Shown: positions 37,717 to 47,289 of the stretch, piece by piece
Layout of the letters: each line of letters starts with the position of its first letter
How positions within the stretch are numbered: the first letter of the stretch is position 1
NCBI GenBank assembly: GCA_947487165.1
Contig: CANKWX010000017.1
Location: forward strand, 1-56,085
From: Burkholderiales bacterium
GTDB taxonomy: Bacteria > Pseudomonadota > Gammaproteobacteria > Burkholderiales > Burkholderiaceae_E
Direction: 5' to 3'
Length of the DNA: 56,085 bases
Program-made: the position numbers and the translations under genes
Notes under the pieces: model-generated
Databases searched by the model: none
Seen by the model: the letters and a program-made list of their open reading frames with translations, nothing else
Told to the model about the DNA's origin: nothing

Positions 37717-38517
37717 TCACCAGACCGTCAGGCCACCATCAACCACAAGGTTGTGACCGCTTACATACGTTGATGCGTCAGAGGCAAGAAACACAAACGC
37801 GCCTGTCAACTCGTCTGCGCGAGCCATCCTGCCCAGCGGCACGCGTGCGCCATAGCGTTGTTGAAAGGTTTCGTTCTGACCGCTGTAAACACCGCCCGGT
37901 GTGACCGCGTTGACGCGCACACCGCGCGCGCCCCAGTAAGAGGCGAGGTATTTCGTCAGGCCCCACAGGCCTGCTTTGCTGGCGCTGTATACCGCTGGCG
38001 TATTGATCGCGCGGCCTTCATACATCGACCCATCGTAGATCCGCTGGTCTGGCGCGACGATGCCGTAGACCGAAAGTGTATTCACGATGCTGCCGCTGCC
38101 GCGCTCAGCCATACCTGGGCCGAACACCTGGCACGCCAGCATCGCGCCAGTCAGATTCACCCCCATCACCTGGTTCCAGTCTTCAACCGGAAAGCTTTCG
38201 AAAGGTTCGAAGAAGTTCGGGCTCTTGGTCGCTGCGTTGTTCAATAGAACGTCGACTTTACCGACCGTCGACTCGACTGCGGTCCGCAGCGCTTCGAGTG
38301 AGTCCCTCTGCGTGATGTCTGCCCTGAAAGTACGCATCGCTGCAGCCGGATGACTGTCTCTGATTGCTGCCAGACGATCGTCATCGGTGTCGACCACTGC
38401 CACCGTCGCACCGTGGCGTAGCAGCGCATCTGTAACTCGCGCGCCGAGAATCCCGGCTCCACCAGTAATCAGTACGACCTTTCCGGCCAGTGAGAAGTCT
38501 TCGGGTGCTTTGCTCAT
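37717..38517 (-). CDS. SDR-family oxidoreductase (PtmA-like)
   Basis: A 266-residue classical short-chain dehydrogenase with VVLITGGAGILGARVTDALL, LLNNAAT, VNTLSVYGIVAPD, catalytic YSASKAG and PGGVYSGQNETF. It resembles PtmA, encoded in the Campylobacter legionaminic acid cluster beside the CMP-transferase gene ptmB, and the same neighbourhood is seen here. The precise step of PtmA-type proteins is unsettled. The stop lies 11 bases before the LegI-type synthase start; the gene overlaps the CMP-transferase gene in ATGA. Confidence 0.88.
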   Translation of the reverse strand: MSKAPEDFSLAGKVVLITGGAGILGARVTDALLRHGATVAVVDTDDDRLAAIRDSHPAAAMRTFRADITQRDSLEALRTAVESTVGKVDVLLNNAATKSPNFFEPFESFPVEDWNQVMGVNLTGAMLACQVFGPGMAERGSGSIVNTLSVYGIVAPDQRIYDGSMYEGRAINTPAVYSASKAGLWGLTKYLASYWGARGVRVNAVTPGGVYSGQNETFQQRYGARVPLGRMARADELTGAFVFLASDASTYVSGHNLVVDGGLTVW

Positions 38518-39197
38518 TTTTCGGCCTCTGCCATCAGCATCTCAACCAGTCTGAAATCAAGGGCTGAGTCGATGTCGATCGATCGTTCGCGAGGCATCAC
38601 ATGCAGCCGGACTCGGCCGTCCCACAGTCCGAGCTCAAGCGTACTGCGGTGCCAGACGTAGACCGAAGCATTCATCGACCAGACAGGCGGAGCTGCCTGT
38701 CGACTCGCCGTTCCCCGGCCGGGCACGATGAGCCCGATGTTCCCGTCGGGCTTTCGTTCGATCATGTTGAAGTAGGGGTTCTTCTCGGAGGGGTAGCCGG
38801 TGATCACCACATCGACCGTGGCGTCCAGCAGCGCGAGGCATTCAATGACATCCTGAACCAAGCGCAGCGGCGAAGTGGGGTCGAGATCAACAATGCGGTC
38901 AACCTTCATCCCGAGCTGTTCCATCGTCTCGACTGCATGCCGGATCACGGGAAGCTTGGGCGCGCTTGATGTCGATAGCTCGGCCGGGCGTCGGAAAGGC
39001 ACTTCTGCGCCATGCTCGCGGGCAATCGCCGCGATCTCGTCGTCATCAGTGGAGACCACCACGCGGTCAATCCCAGGGGTAACGAGCGCCTGCGCGATGG
39101 TGTGTGCGATCAGCGGTTTCCCGGCAAGGGTCTTGATGTTTTTTCGTGGCAGGCCGGTTGAACCGCCACGCGCGCAGATCGTACAAAGTGTGCTCAT
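38514..39197 (-). CDS. CMP-nonulosonic acid cytidylyltransferase (NeuA/PtmB type), first copy
   Basis: A 227-residue GT-A-like nucleotidyltransferase with the signature CTICARGGSTGLPRKNIKTL for CTP binding. It also has GKPLIAHTIAQAL, VVVSTDDDEIAAIA, DLDPTSPLR and the metal-binding ending RSIDIDSALDFRLVE. It activates a sugar acid to its CMP form before transfer. Overlap with the PtmA-like SDR gene mirrors the ptmA-ptmB order. A second homologue in the same operon (42426-43124) is clearly different in sequence, so each may serve a different sugar acid. Confidence 0.9.
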   Translation of the reverse strand: MSTLCTICARGGSTGLPRKNIKTLAGKPLIAHTIAQALVTPGIDRVVVSTDDDEIAAIAREHGAEVPFRRPAELSTSSAPKLPVIRHAVETMEQLGMKVDRIVDLDPTSPLRLVQDVIECLALLDATVDVVITGYPSEKNPYFNMIERKPDGNIGLIVPGRGTASRQAAPPVWSMNASVYVWHRSTLELGLWDGRVRLHVMPRERSIDIDSALDFRLVEMLMAEAEK

Positions 39198-40174
39198 GCT
39201 GCAGCTCGAAGAGATTCGTTTGCGCGGATGGCGAGCTCGGCGCTCGCCAGCCCGTCGGTCAGATCCGGCACGGCATCGCGATTCGCACCGATTGCGTCGA
39301 CCAGTTCACCCATGGCAGCGTGATATGTCCCGGCAACATCGAAGTCATCGGGCGACGCGAGCGATTCCTCTTGGCCACCACGCCTGCGCAGCACAAGCCT
39401 GCGTTCAAAAAGGTCCCATTCAAGACTCGCCTCGTCGCCGACAATCTCCCACCGGCGCATCGGTGTGCGACTTGCGTAGTCGAGCCCGACGGCGACGGCC
39501 GGGCCGCCTCGACGTCCCAGCACGATTGCTGCCGCATCTTCTGTGTCGATCTCGAGTCGGCTGTAGTGGCCCCCTACCGCGTAGACGGTGTCGAACTCCC
39601 CGAAGAGCCATCGGGCCGCGTCGAGCTCGTGGACCAAGTCGAGCACTACGCCACCTCCGAGCCGTGTGCTTGCGCCGTAGCCGCTGCGATAGTCGGTTCC
39701 ATTACGCCAATCGGGCAGCCACTGTCCGACCTGAAAGCTTGCCCTAACCGGCCGTCCGATTGCGCCAGAGGTGATCTCGTTGCGCAGTCGGCGAACCGAT
39801 GTCAGAAAGCGCAGGTTGCAGCCTGACAGTGTTGCTGGCGGTGATGCGATCGAAGCGAGCATTGATCGCACTCGATCCAGTTGGCAGCGGTCTGTCACGG
39901 CGGGCTTCTCTACATAACAGGCAAGCCTCGCGCAGAGCAGCGCTTCAAGCGCATCAGCATGGAGTGCCGAAGGCGTCGCTACGACCGTGATGTCAGGCGC
40001 GAGCCCGATCACGGTGTCGAGGTCGGGTACCACTTGCGCCCTCACCGCTTCGCTCCAGGCGTCGCGAGTACCGCTGCGTCGCGCGATGATCAGTTCACAG
40101 TCAGGCCAATGGGCCCGTATGTTATTCGCGTGACGACGACCTATCGAACCTGACCCGACGACCGCGACGCGCAT
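39194..40174 (-). CDS. Gfo/Idh/MocA family oxidoreductase
   Basis: A 326-residue NAD(P)-dependent enzyme. The Rossmann part begins RVAVVGSGSIGRRHANNIR, followed by VVATPSALHADAL and CYVEKPAVTDRCQ, the EKP motif of the family. The C-terminal sheet domain has GGGVVLDLVHELDAARWLFG, with the catalytic-type D..H pair. PtmF of the Campylobacter legionaminic cluster belongs to the same family. The start at 40174 overlaps the stop of the 751-residue fusion gene by one base (TGATG), indicating coupled translation. The substrate is not known. Confidence 0.88.
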   Translation of the reverse strand: MRVAVVGSGSIGRRHANNIRAHWPDCELIIARRSGTRDAWSEAVRAQVVPDLDTVIGLAPDITVVATPSALHADALEALLCARLACYVEKPAVTDRCQLDRVRSMLASIASPPATLSGCNLRFLTSVRRLRNEITSGAIGRPVRASFQVGQWLPDWRNGTDYRSGYGASTRLGGGVVLDLVHELDAARWLFGEFDTVYAVGGHYSRLEIDTEDAAAIVLGRRGGPAVAVGLDYASRTPMRRWEIVGDEASLEWDLFERRLVLRRRGGQEESLASPDDFDVAGTYHAAMGELVDAIGANRDAVPDLTDGLASAELAIRANESLRAAA

Positions 40175-42429
40175 CAGCGCTGTCCCAGCCAAGGCTCAAG
40201 ACGTTCAAGCGCGAGCCAGAAGCCGGAGCCGTTGTCTTTGTGGCCCTGCCAGATTTCGGGTATGAACGAAGCCTTCGGCGCGACCCGATCAAGCACTTCA
40301 CCGACCATCGCGAAGTCGATGTCACCCTCGCCGATCTGTAGTCCTTCGCCATCGACGCCGGCGGCGTCCACCATGTGCATGTGTGCAGTCAGTGGACCGA
40401 CCTGTTCGAGGAAGTTCTTGAAAGAAAGGTGCATGTGGTTGCAGGCGAGACTGGAATGGGAAACATCCAGGCAGACCCTGTATCCATAGCGCGTGCAGAA
40501 GGCGGCAATATCCCCTGCATCCACAAAAAGGTTGTGGAAGCGCTGCCCGCCGAAGTGCCAGGGGAAGGGGGGCATGGTTTGCGGGATGATCTCGACGCCT
40601 GCTGTGTCTATCTGACTGAGCGACTCCGCGATTCGCTCGTAGAGAGCGGAGCGTTGCGAGACCGGCAGCGGCCCATCCATGCTGAATCCACCAGCGTTGA
40701 TGACGATCAGTGGTCGCGGCGCCTTAGAAAAGCGCGGCTTCAAGGCGCGCGTGACATCGACGACTCGCTGCAATTCGTCAATCGATCGTCGGCGATAGGA
40801 CAGGTCATCGGCGCACAGGTCCAGGACATGGTCGCCAGCGAATAACTCCGGTGCGTGAACCACGAAGTCGAGGTCGTAGCGCTCTTCCAGGAACCGGCCT
40901 GGGTCCACATCCAGATCTTTATAGGACAGGTGAAACTCGACCATGTCAAAGTTGGACATCGGCAACATCCGGCGTAAGTCGTGGTGACGAACCGGGATTC
41001 CGAATGGCCTGTTAAATCGGTAGTGGCGCGCCGCCGAGCTGCCATCTTCCAGATCTGAAGGAAAGAACACGTCGCCCTGTGCGAACGCACGAGTCGCTCG
41101 CCGGCCGATAAGTGCATGTTTTCGGTAGGGAGATAAGCCTTGGCCAGGACTGCGGACCGAGATGGCTTCCTCTACGATCGTCTCGCCAACTTCGATTGCC
41201 CGTCCTGCGACAAGGCTCTTGCCCAGAACCTCCCGGTTCATTAGTTCGCCTTGGGTGATCCGTCTTTCATCGACAGAGCCAAGTGCCTCTTCCACCTCGC
41301 GAATGCCTTGTACCATCGCGGCAAACTCGGCAGGAAGCAGGCTCACCCGATGATCGTTACCTTCCATTGATCTGTCGATCGTGAGGTGCTTCTCAATGAC
41401 CTTCGCGCCGCGTGCGACCGCGGCAATAGGCACCGAGATGCCACGCTCATGACCTGAATAGCCGACAGGGCATTCGCCGATCTTCTCGAGCCGTGCCATG
41501 TACTTCAGGTGGATGTCTTTGAACGGCGCGGGGTAAGTCGAATTGACATGAAGCAGCACGTACTGTGCTTTCAATCGCTTGAGCAGCTGAACCGAATCGC
41601 GAATTTCGGCTTCGGTGGACATGCCGGTGGAGACGATAAGTGGCTTGCGTGTTGCAGCAAGCGCTTCAATGAGTTCGTGGTTGGTCAGGTCGGCAGACGC
41701 GACTTTATAAGCGGCCATGCCATATTCTTCGAGAGCCACAAGGCTTGCCTTATCCCAGGGCGTACACAGCGGCAATATGCCCCGGGCTTTGCAGTGGTCG
41801 AAGGCTGCAAACATTTGCTCATCACTGAGCTGGAATCGTGCGAGCAGGTCCAAGGTGTACTGAGCGCCGAGGTCTGCAGACGCATCGTCCGCGTCTCCAG
41901 CATTGCTATAAAGCGCTTCCATCCGCCGCATCTGGAATTTCGCGCAGTTCGCGCCGGCGGCGACTGCCTCATCAACCAGACGCATCGCGAGCTCGAGATT
42001 TCCATTGTGATTGTTGCCAATCTCCGCAATCACGAATGCCGGTGACTCGGCGTCGATACTGAACTCTCCGATCTGCAGTCGTGCCGACCGGCGGCTAGCG
42101 ACGCCCACGAGTCGGTTTTGGCGGTCCACCAGCGGAACGAAGGCAATGCGATCGGACAGTCGCTCTTCGATACGCTCGGCAGGCTCGTGTTCCGAACAGA
42201 CAACAAAGGTCCTGTTCATGACTGCCGATACAGGCTGGTTGAGATCGATGTCGGATTGCTCAACGAGCCAACGACGGAAATCGCCGTCGGTCAGTACCCC
42301 TTCAACGATGCCACTGTCAGTGATTGCGACAAGGATGCTGCCCTTGTTCTCACTGATCTTGCGCAGTGCCGTTAACAGCGACTCTTCGGTGAAGACCGCG
42401 TATTTCGCTATGGAGCGGTCGATGATCAT
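40174..42429 (-). CDS. CBS-NeuB synthase-SAF-TIM-barrel sugar isomerase fusion
   Basis: A 751-residue four-module protein. Residues 1-118: CBS pair ([32 protein letters not shown]). About 130-395: NeuB-type PEP-condensing barrel with [44 protein letters not shown] and [20 protein letters not shown]. About 399-460: SAF domain. About 470-751: xylose-isomerase-like TIM barrel (sugar phosphate isomerase/epimerase type) with [29 protein letters not shown] and FIPEIWQG providing likely metal ligands. The SAF and barrel modules are in one frame with no stop, so this is a real fusion in the sequence. It probably makes a second sugar acid and also acts on its precursor or product (inference). Confidence 0.9.
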   Translation of the reverse strand: MIIDRSIAKYAVFTEESLLTALRKISENKGSILVAITDSGIVEGVLTDGDFRRWLVEQSDIDLNQPVSAVMNRTFVVCSEHEPAERIEERLSDRIAFVPLVDRQNRLVGVASRRSARLQIGEFSIDAESPAFVIAEIGNNHNGNLELAMRLVDEAVAAGANCAKFQMRRMEALYSNAGDADDASADLGAQYTLDLLARFQLSDEQMFAAFDHCKARGILPLCTPWDKASLVALEEYGMAAYKVASADLTNHELIEALAATRKPLIVSTGMSTEAEIRDSVQLLKRLKAQYVLLHVNSTYPAPFKDIHLKYMARLEKIGECPVGYSGHERGISVPIAAVARGAKVIEKHLTIDRSMEGNDHRVSLLPAEFAAMVQGIREVEEALGSVDERRITQGELMNREVLGKSLVAGRAIEVGETIVEEAISVRSPGQGLSPYRKHALIGRRATRAFAQGDVFFPSDLEDGSSAARHYRFNRPFGIPVRHHDLRRMLPMSNFDMVEFHLSYKDLDVDPGRFLEERYDLDFVVHAPELFAGDHVLDLCADDLSYRRRSIDELQRVVDVTRALKPRFSKAPRPLIVINAGGFSMDGPLPVSQRSALYERIAESLSQIDTAGVEIIPQTMPPFPWHFGGQRFHNLFVDAGDIAAFCTRYGYRVCLDVSHSSLACNHMHLSFKNFLEQVGPLTAHMHMVDAAGVDGEGLQIGEGDIDFAMVGEVLDRVAPKASFIPEIWQGHKDNGSGFWLALERLEPWLGQR

Positions 42430-43124
42430 TGCGCGAAGGCCTCCTTCATCAATGTTTCGACAATGGCAAAATCAACGAGTGAATCAATTTCCCAGCTTTC
42501 CTCCTCGGACATCACCTGCATCGCGATTCGGCCTCCCAGTCGATTTCCTGTTTTCAGAAGGAGCTCAGTTTTCGTCAGGTAGATTGATCCGTTCTCGCGA
42601 AAGCGTCTGTCCTCCTGCCGGATATCCTGACGCCGAGGCCTGTTCAGATAGTCATATGTCGCGCGAGGATTTTTTTCGTCCTGCCAGAAGAACGAATGGC
42701 TCTCGCAAGTGCTCAAGAGGGAATCGGCGCCGATGCGCTCAAAGGTCTCGATGGCCCGATCCAGCGCCCCTGGGTGCCGCAATGGGGATGTAGGCTGCAA
42801 CAATACGACGACATCGGGCGAGAACCCTTCATCTTGCAGCCGTCGTATCACCTCGATCAGCACCGGCTCTGTAGCCGTCGTATCTTGCGCCAGTTCTTTC
42901 GACCTCAGCCAAGGCACTTCTGCGCCTGCCTCTCGCGCTATGCGCGCAATCTCCTCGCTGTCGGTCGAGACGATTGTTCGCGCAATACGCGGGCAAGCGA
43001 TGGATTGACCAATCGACCAATCGATAAGAGGACGGCCTGCAATTGACCGGATATTTTTGCCTGGAACACCCTTTGAGCCGGCGCGCGCCGGGATGATGGT
43101 TAAGTAGGTTGGGTTTCCACGCAT
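42426..43124 (-). CDS. CMP-nonulosonic acid cytidylyltransferase, second copy
   Basis: A 232-residue cytidylyltransferase with [19 protein letters not shown] (CTP loop), [39 protein letters not shown] and [16 protein letters not shown]. The ending [14 protein letters not shown] carries the conserved metal-binding acids. It is closer to classic NeuA/NeuA-like sequences than the copy at 38514-39197. It is encoded directly before the fusion synthase, overlapping in ATGA, so it most likely activates that enzyme's product. Confidence 0.9.
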   Translation of the reverse strand: MRGNPTYLTIIPARAGSKGVPGKNIRSIAGRPLIDWSIGQSIACPRIARTIVSTDSEEIARIAREAGAEVPWLRSKELAQDTTATEPVLIEVIRRLQDEGFSPDVVVLLQPTSPLRHPGALDRAIETFERIGADSLLSTCESHSFFWQDEKNPRATYDYLNRPRRQDIRQEDRRFRENGSIYLTKTELLLKTGNRLGGRIAMQVMSEEESWEIDSLVDFAIVETLMKEAFAQ

Positions 43125-44077
43125 CAGGCAATGGCCTGAGTAAAGTAATCAATCGTTCGACCGAGCCCGGTTTCAAGCTGCACGGTTGGCGACCATCCAA
43201 GTCGGGACTGAGCAAGGGAAATATCGGGGCAGCGCCTGACCGGGTCATCGGAAGGCAGCGGCCGGAACACCAGTTGCGAACTCGAATGCGTCATGGCCAA
43301 CACTTTTTCGGCGAGCTCGCGAATCGAGAACTCCCCGGGATTACCAATATTGACCGGGCCGGTGAAGTCATCGTCAGTCGCCATCAAACGCATCAGTCCT
43401 TCGACCAAGTCGTCAACGTAGCAAAATGAGCGTGTCTGCTGACCTTGGCCATAGATTGTGATGTCCTCGCCTCGAAGTGCCTGCACGATGAAATTCGATA
43501 CCACTCTGCCATCGTTCGGGTGCATCCTCGGTCCATAAGTGTTGAAGATCCGTGCGACCTTTATTCTGAGGTTGTGCTGCCGGTGGTAGTCGAAGAACAG
43601 TGTTTCCGCGCAGCGCTTTCCCTCGTCGTAGCACGATCGAATCCCGACCGGGTTGACATTGCCCCAGTAACTCTCACGCTGCGGATGCATCGCGGGATCG
43701 CCGTAGACTTCGCTTGTCGACGCCTGCAGGATTTTGGCCTTTACGCGTTTGGCCAGCCCAAGCATATTGATTGCGCCGTGCACACTCGTTTTGGTGGTCT
43801 GGACCGGGTCAAACTGGTAGTGAATGGGTGAAGCAGGACAGGCGAGGTTGTAGATTTCGTCGACCTCGACATACAGCGGGAAAGTCACGTCATGACGCAG
43901 CAGTTCGAATTTTGGTCTGGCTAGCAGGTGTGCGACATTCGAGCGGCGCCCAGTGTAGAAGTTGTCAACGCACAGAACCTCGTGGCCTTGGTCAAGAAGC
44001 CGTTCGCAAAGGTGCGATCCGATGAAGCCAGCCCCCCCAGTCACGAGGACGCGTTTCAATTCGAACTGGTTAGTCAT
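43124..44077 (-). CDS. UDP-glucuronate decarboxylase (UDP-xylose synthase)
   Basis: A 317-residue extended [22 protein letters not shown] is the NAD loop, and [14 protein letters not shown] with the characteristic [19 protein letters not shown] (catalytic YxxxK) marks UXS enzymes. [17 protein letters not shown] follows. It would turn UDP-glucuronate into UDP-xylose. It is the first gene of the long minus-strand operon. The ATG at 44077 is preferred over an upstream in-frame codon at 44119. The stop overlaps the next start by one base (TGATG). Confidence 0.92.
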   Translation of the reverse strand: MTNQFELKRVLVTGGAGFIGSHLCERLLDQGHEVLCVDNFYTGRRSNVAHLLARPKFELLRHDVTFPLYVEVDEIYNLACPASPIHYQFDPVQTTKTSVHGAINMLGLAKRVKAKILQASTSEVYGDPAMHPQRESYWGNVNPVGIRSCYDEGKRCAETLFFDYHRQHNLRIKVARIFNTYGPRMHPNDGRVVSNFIVQALRGEDITIYGQGQQTRSFCYVDDLVEGLMRLMATDDDFTGPVNIGNPGEFSIRELAEKVLAMTHSSSQLVFRPLPSDDPVRRCPDISLAQSRLGWSPTVQLETGLGRTIDYFTQAIA

Positions 44078-44449
44078 CAAGGTGCTTGCTGTGGTTGGTT
44101 GATTAACGCAACTGACCAAGGTCCGCGTGGCTATCCGCTGGGCAATTGGTTTGGGCAGAACTTAAGACAGTCTGCGGCAGATGCCTGAAGTATTACGCCG
44201 GCATCAATGCGGGTGAGTGTAACGCAAACGGCGCGATTCGGCGGTGAATCGCTACAGAAGCCGACCGAGATCGGCTGGGCCGGAAAGGGCGGTTGATCGT
44301 CACAGCCGGACCTGTACGCAATGACTGGTAGGGAAGTGGCGACCGGTTTCGATGATCTGTGTTGTCGACACACTCAGGCACTCGAAGTGGGGCCGAGGTC
44401 TGCGCATCTGCATGGGATACTGATCGCCTCGCTTCAGAGAGTTCAACGG
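44078..44449. other. 372-bp divergent regulatory region between the nonulosonic operon and fcl
   Basis: This gap must hold the promoters of the minus-strand operon and the plus-strand fcl gene. I could not find a convincing -35/-10 pair for either. It contains two hairpins: GCGATTC/GAATCGC (44233-44252) and AGCCGA/TCGGCT (44259-44276). No coding sequence is supported. Confidence 0.5.
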
Positions 44450-45442
44450 ATGACCCCCAACGCCCGCATCTACATCGCCGGCCACAGCGGCCTGGTCGGC
44501 TCCGCCTTATGCCGCGCACTGGCCGCCGCCTGCTACACACACCTCATCACCCGCACTCACGCCGAACTCGACCTGACTGACGCGCAAGCCACCGAGGCCT
44601 TCTTCGCGCGCGAAAAACCCGAGTATGTGTTCATCGCTGCTGCGCGCGTCGGCGGCATCCTGGCCAACAATGAATTCCCTGCTGATTTCATTCGCGACAA
44701 TCTCGCGATCGAAACCAACCTCATTACGGCTGCCCATCGTCATGGTGCTGCGAGGCTGCTGTTCTTTGGCGCGTCGTGCATCTATCCGAAATTTGCCGAG
44801 CAGCCGATCCGCGAAGACTCACTGCTCACCGGCCCGCTCGAGGCCACCAACCGGCCTTATGCACTCGCCAAGATCGCCGGGATCGAGATGTGCTGGAGCT
44901 ACAACCGTCAGCATGGCACGCGGTTTCTGTCGGTCATGCCGGCCAGTGCCTATGGTCCTAATGACAACTTCAGCCCTGAAAATTCGCATGTGCTGCCGGC
45001 GCTCATTCGTCGCTTCACTGAAGCTGCGCGCGACCGCGCCGAGTCGGTGACCCTGTGGGGCACTGGTACCGCCTTGCGCGAGTTTCTCTACAGCGACGAC
45101 CTGGCCGATGCCTGCCTGTTTCTGATGAACCTGGATGACGCAGCCTTCGATGACTTGCTTGGCAAGGGCATCGATCATCAGAAAGTTTTTCAGCCACCCC
45201 TGATCAACATCGGCTCAGGCACTGACTTGCCGATCTCGCAGCTTGCCGCCCGAATTGCCCGCCTTGCCGGCTTTGAGGGGCGCATCGACTACGACACCAG
45301 CAAGCCCGACGGCACGCCGCGCAAGCTGCTCGACAATGCGCGCATCGCTGCGCTGGGCTGGCAACCGAAGGTCAGTCTGGATGCCGGATTGCGACTGACG
45401 ATGGACCACTATCTGGCCACACCGGGACAAGGGCGACGCTGA
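44450..45442 (+). CDS. fcl: GDP-L-fucose synthase family protein
   Basis: A 330-residue SDR with IYIAGHSGLVGSALCRAL, VFIAAARVGGILANN, FFGASCIYPKFAEQPI and catalytic Y137-x-x-x-K141 in RPYALAK. It would epimerise and reduce GDP-4-keto-6-deoxymannose to GDP-L-fucose. GMD, which makes that intermediate, is not in the window, so either gmd is elsewhere or the enzyme acts on a related sugar. The ATG at 44450 starts the Rossmann fold directly. It is on the plus strand, divergent from the nonulosonic operon. Confidence 0.9.
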   Translation: MTPNARIYIAGHSGLVGSALCRALAAACYTHLITRTHAELDLTDAQATEAFFAREKPEYVFIAAARVGGILANNEFPADFIRDNLAIETNLITAAHRHGAARLLFFGASCIYPKFAEQPIREDSLLTGPLEATNRPYALAKIAGIEMCWSYNRQHGTRFLSVMPASAYGPNDNFSPENSHVLPALIRRFTEAARDRAESVTLWGTGTALREFLYSDDLADACLFLMNLDDAAFDDLLGKGIDHQKVFQPPLINIGSGTDLPISQLAARIARLAGFEGRIDYDTSKPDGTPRKLLDNARIAALGWQPKVSLDAGLRLTMDHYLATPGQGRR

Positions 45443-45565
45443 AACTGCGGCGCACGAGGCGTTCGCGGTGTCATCGCCGCGCCATTGTTCACGGCTGTGT
45501 CATGGCAGCGCTCTGTACAATTTGCGGGTTTTGCGGCCCACCCGCCCCACCCACCGGAGCCTTCC

Positions 45566-46978
45566 ATGGCAGCCCCTTCGATCTCGTCCTCGATCTTCAA
45601 AGCCTATGACATCCGCGGCATCGTCGATGGCGATCCTGCCAAGGTCACCCTCACCGATGCGGTGGCACGTGGTGTCGGCGCAGCACTCGGCCTTCAGGCC
45701 AGGGCCAAGGGCATCCCCGCAATCGTGGTCGGTCGCGATGGACGCCTGTCTGGGCCTCGTCTGATTGCGGCGCTCACGCAGGGCATCAACAGCGCCGGTG
45801 TGGAGGCGATCGACATCGGCATGGTGCCCACACCGGTGGTCTATTTCGCGACCGTGCTCACCAATACCGGCTCGGGTGTCGCAGTCACGGGCAGCCACAA
45901 TCCACCGGAATACAACGGCCTGAAGATGATGCTCGGTGGCGGCACGCTCTATGGCGATGGCATCCAGGATCTCTACAGATCGATCGTCGACCCCTCGTTT
46001 GCAGGCAAGCTCAATGCCAACGCACCGGTGCGCGTGACCCAGCGTGATGTCACCGGTGAATACCTCGCGAAGATCCTGGGTGATGTGAAGCTCTCGCGCC
46101 CGATGAAGATCGCGATCGACTGCGGCAATGGCGTGGCAGGCGCGCTTGCGCCGCAGCTCTTCAAGTCGCTGGGCTGCGAAGTGACTGAGCTCTTCACCGA
46201 GGTCGATGGCACCTTCCCCAACCATCACCCCGATCCGGCGCATCCCGAAAATCTCCAGGACCTGATCCGCTGCCTGGCCGAGACCGATTGCGAGATCGGC
46301 CTGGCCTTCGATGGCGACGGCGACCGGCTGGGTGTGGTGACCAAGTCCGGCCAGATCATCTGGCCCGATCGTCAACTGATGCTGTATGCGCAGGATGTGC
46401 TCGCGCATCGCCCTGGCGGGCAGATCATTTACGACGTGAAATGCACCCGCAATCTGGCGCCCTGGGTACGCAAGCATGGTGGTGTGCCGCTGATGTGGCG
46501 CACCGGCCATTCGCTCATCAAGGCCAAGCTGAAAGAGACCGGCGCGCCGCTGGCCGGCGAGATGAGCGGCCATGTGTTCTTCAATGACCGCTGGTATGGC
46601 TTTGACGATGGCCTGTATACCGGTGCCCGTCTGCTCGAGATCCTGTCGCGCTCTGCCAATCCGAGTGCGGTGCTTGAAGCCCTGCCGGATGCAATCGCCA
46701 CGCCCGAGCTGCACATCCACACCGCCGAAGGCGATAACTTCAAGCTGGTCGAGGCCCTGCAGCGCAATGCCAAGTTCGAGGGCGCCGATGAGGTGATCAC
46801 CATCGACGGCGTTCGGGTCGAGTATCCCGATGGTTTCGGTCTGGCGCGTGCCTCGAACACCACGCCGGTGGTGGTCACGCGATTCGAAGCCGATTCTGAG
46901 GCGGCGATTGCGCGCATCAAGGCGGCGTTCAAGGCGGCGATCATCGCGGTGGCGCCGGGGGTGGATGTGCCGTTCTGA
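45566..46978 (+). CDS. Phosphomannomutase/phosphoglucomutase (ManB/AlgC type)
   Basis: A 470-residue alpha-D-phosphohexomutase with all four domains. S110 in VAVTGSHNPPEYNG is the phosphoserine. D249-D253 in LAFDGDGDRLGV bind the metal. GEMSGHVFFNDRWYGFDDG is the sugar-binding loop. R in the C-terminal RASNTTPVVVTRFE contacts the phosphate. It makes mannose-1-P and glucose-1-P for GDP-mannose and LPS precursors. GGAG at 45556-45559, six bases before the ATG, is a good ribosome binding site. TACAAT at 45516-45521 is a possible -10 box without a clear -35. Confidence 0.93.
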   Translation: MAAPSISSSIFKAYDIRGIVDGDPAKVTLTDAVARGVGAALGLQARAKGIPAIVVGRDGRLSGPRLIAALTQGINSAGVEAIDIGMVPTPVVYFATVLTNTGSGVAVTGSHNPPEYNGLKMMLGGGTLYGDGIQDLYRSIVDPSFAGKLNANAPVRVTQRDVTGEYLAKILGDVKLSRPMKIAIDCGNGVAGALAPQLFKSLGCEVTELFTEVDGTFPNHHPDPAHPENLQDLIRCLAETDCEIGLAFDGDGDRLGVVTKSGQIIWPDRQLMLYAQDVLAHRPGGQIIYDVKCTRNLAPWVRKHGGVPLMWRTGHSLIKAKLKETGAPLAGEMSGHVFFNDRWYGFDDGLYTGARLLEILSRSANPSAVLEALPDAIATPELHIHTAEGDNFKLVEALQRNAKFEGADEVITIDGVRVEYPDGFGLARASNTTPVVVTRFEADSEAAIARIKAAFKAAIIAVAPGVDVPF

Positions 46979-47003
46979 TGCGGCTCGCTGATGCTTTAGC
47001 CTT

Positions 47004-47240
47004 ATGCGAACCACGATCCGAATCGACGATGACTTGCTTGCAAAGGCCAAGCGTCATGCGAGTGACAATGGGACGATGCTGACTGCGGTGATCGAGCAAT
47101 CTTTGCGAGTAATGCTGGCTCGTCGTCATTCGACTTCGCCTCGGCTAGCTATTCGCTTGAAGACTGCCGGGAGCGGTGGCGCGCTCGCAGGTGTCGATCT
47201 GGATCACAGCTCATCTTTGCTGAGCCGGATGGATACTTGA
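47004..47240 (+). CDS. VapB-like ribbon-helix-helix antitoxin, apparently orphan
   Basis: A 78-residue protein that begins MRTTIRIDDDLLAKAKRHA and continues LTAVIEQSLRVMLARR, the typical N-terminus of type II VapB/DUF2191 antitoxins, which bind DNA through this segment. A vapC toxin gene normally follows at once, but the next gene is waaA, starting 50 bp on. The C-terminus (GSGGALAGVDLDHSSSLL) resembles toxin-binding tails. Either the toxin was lost or the antitoxin acts alone. It lies 25 bp after the phosphohexomutase gene. Confidence 0.75.
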   Translation: MRTTIRIDDDLLAKAKRHASDNGTMLTAVIEQSLRVMLARRHSTSPRLAIRLKTAGSGGALAGVDLDHSSSLLSRMDT

Positions 47241-47289
47241 GGTTTTGCTGTTAGCCCCTTGCTGCGCCGCTCTCCCAAACCCTCCCCTG

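Noticed and set aside
45500-47050. 516-residue minus-strand open frame opposite the phosphohexomutase gene
   Set aside because: Antisense shadow; the plus-strand enzyme has all catalytic motifs.
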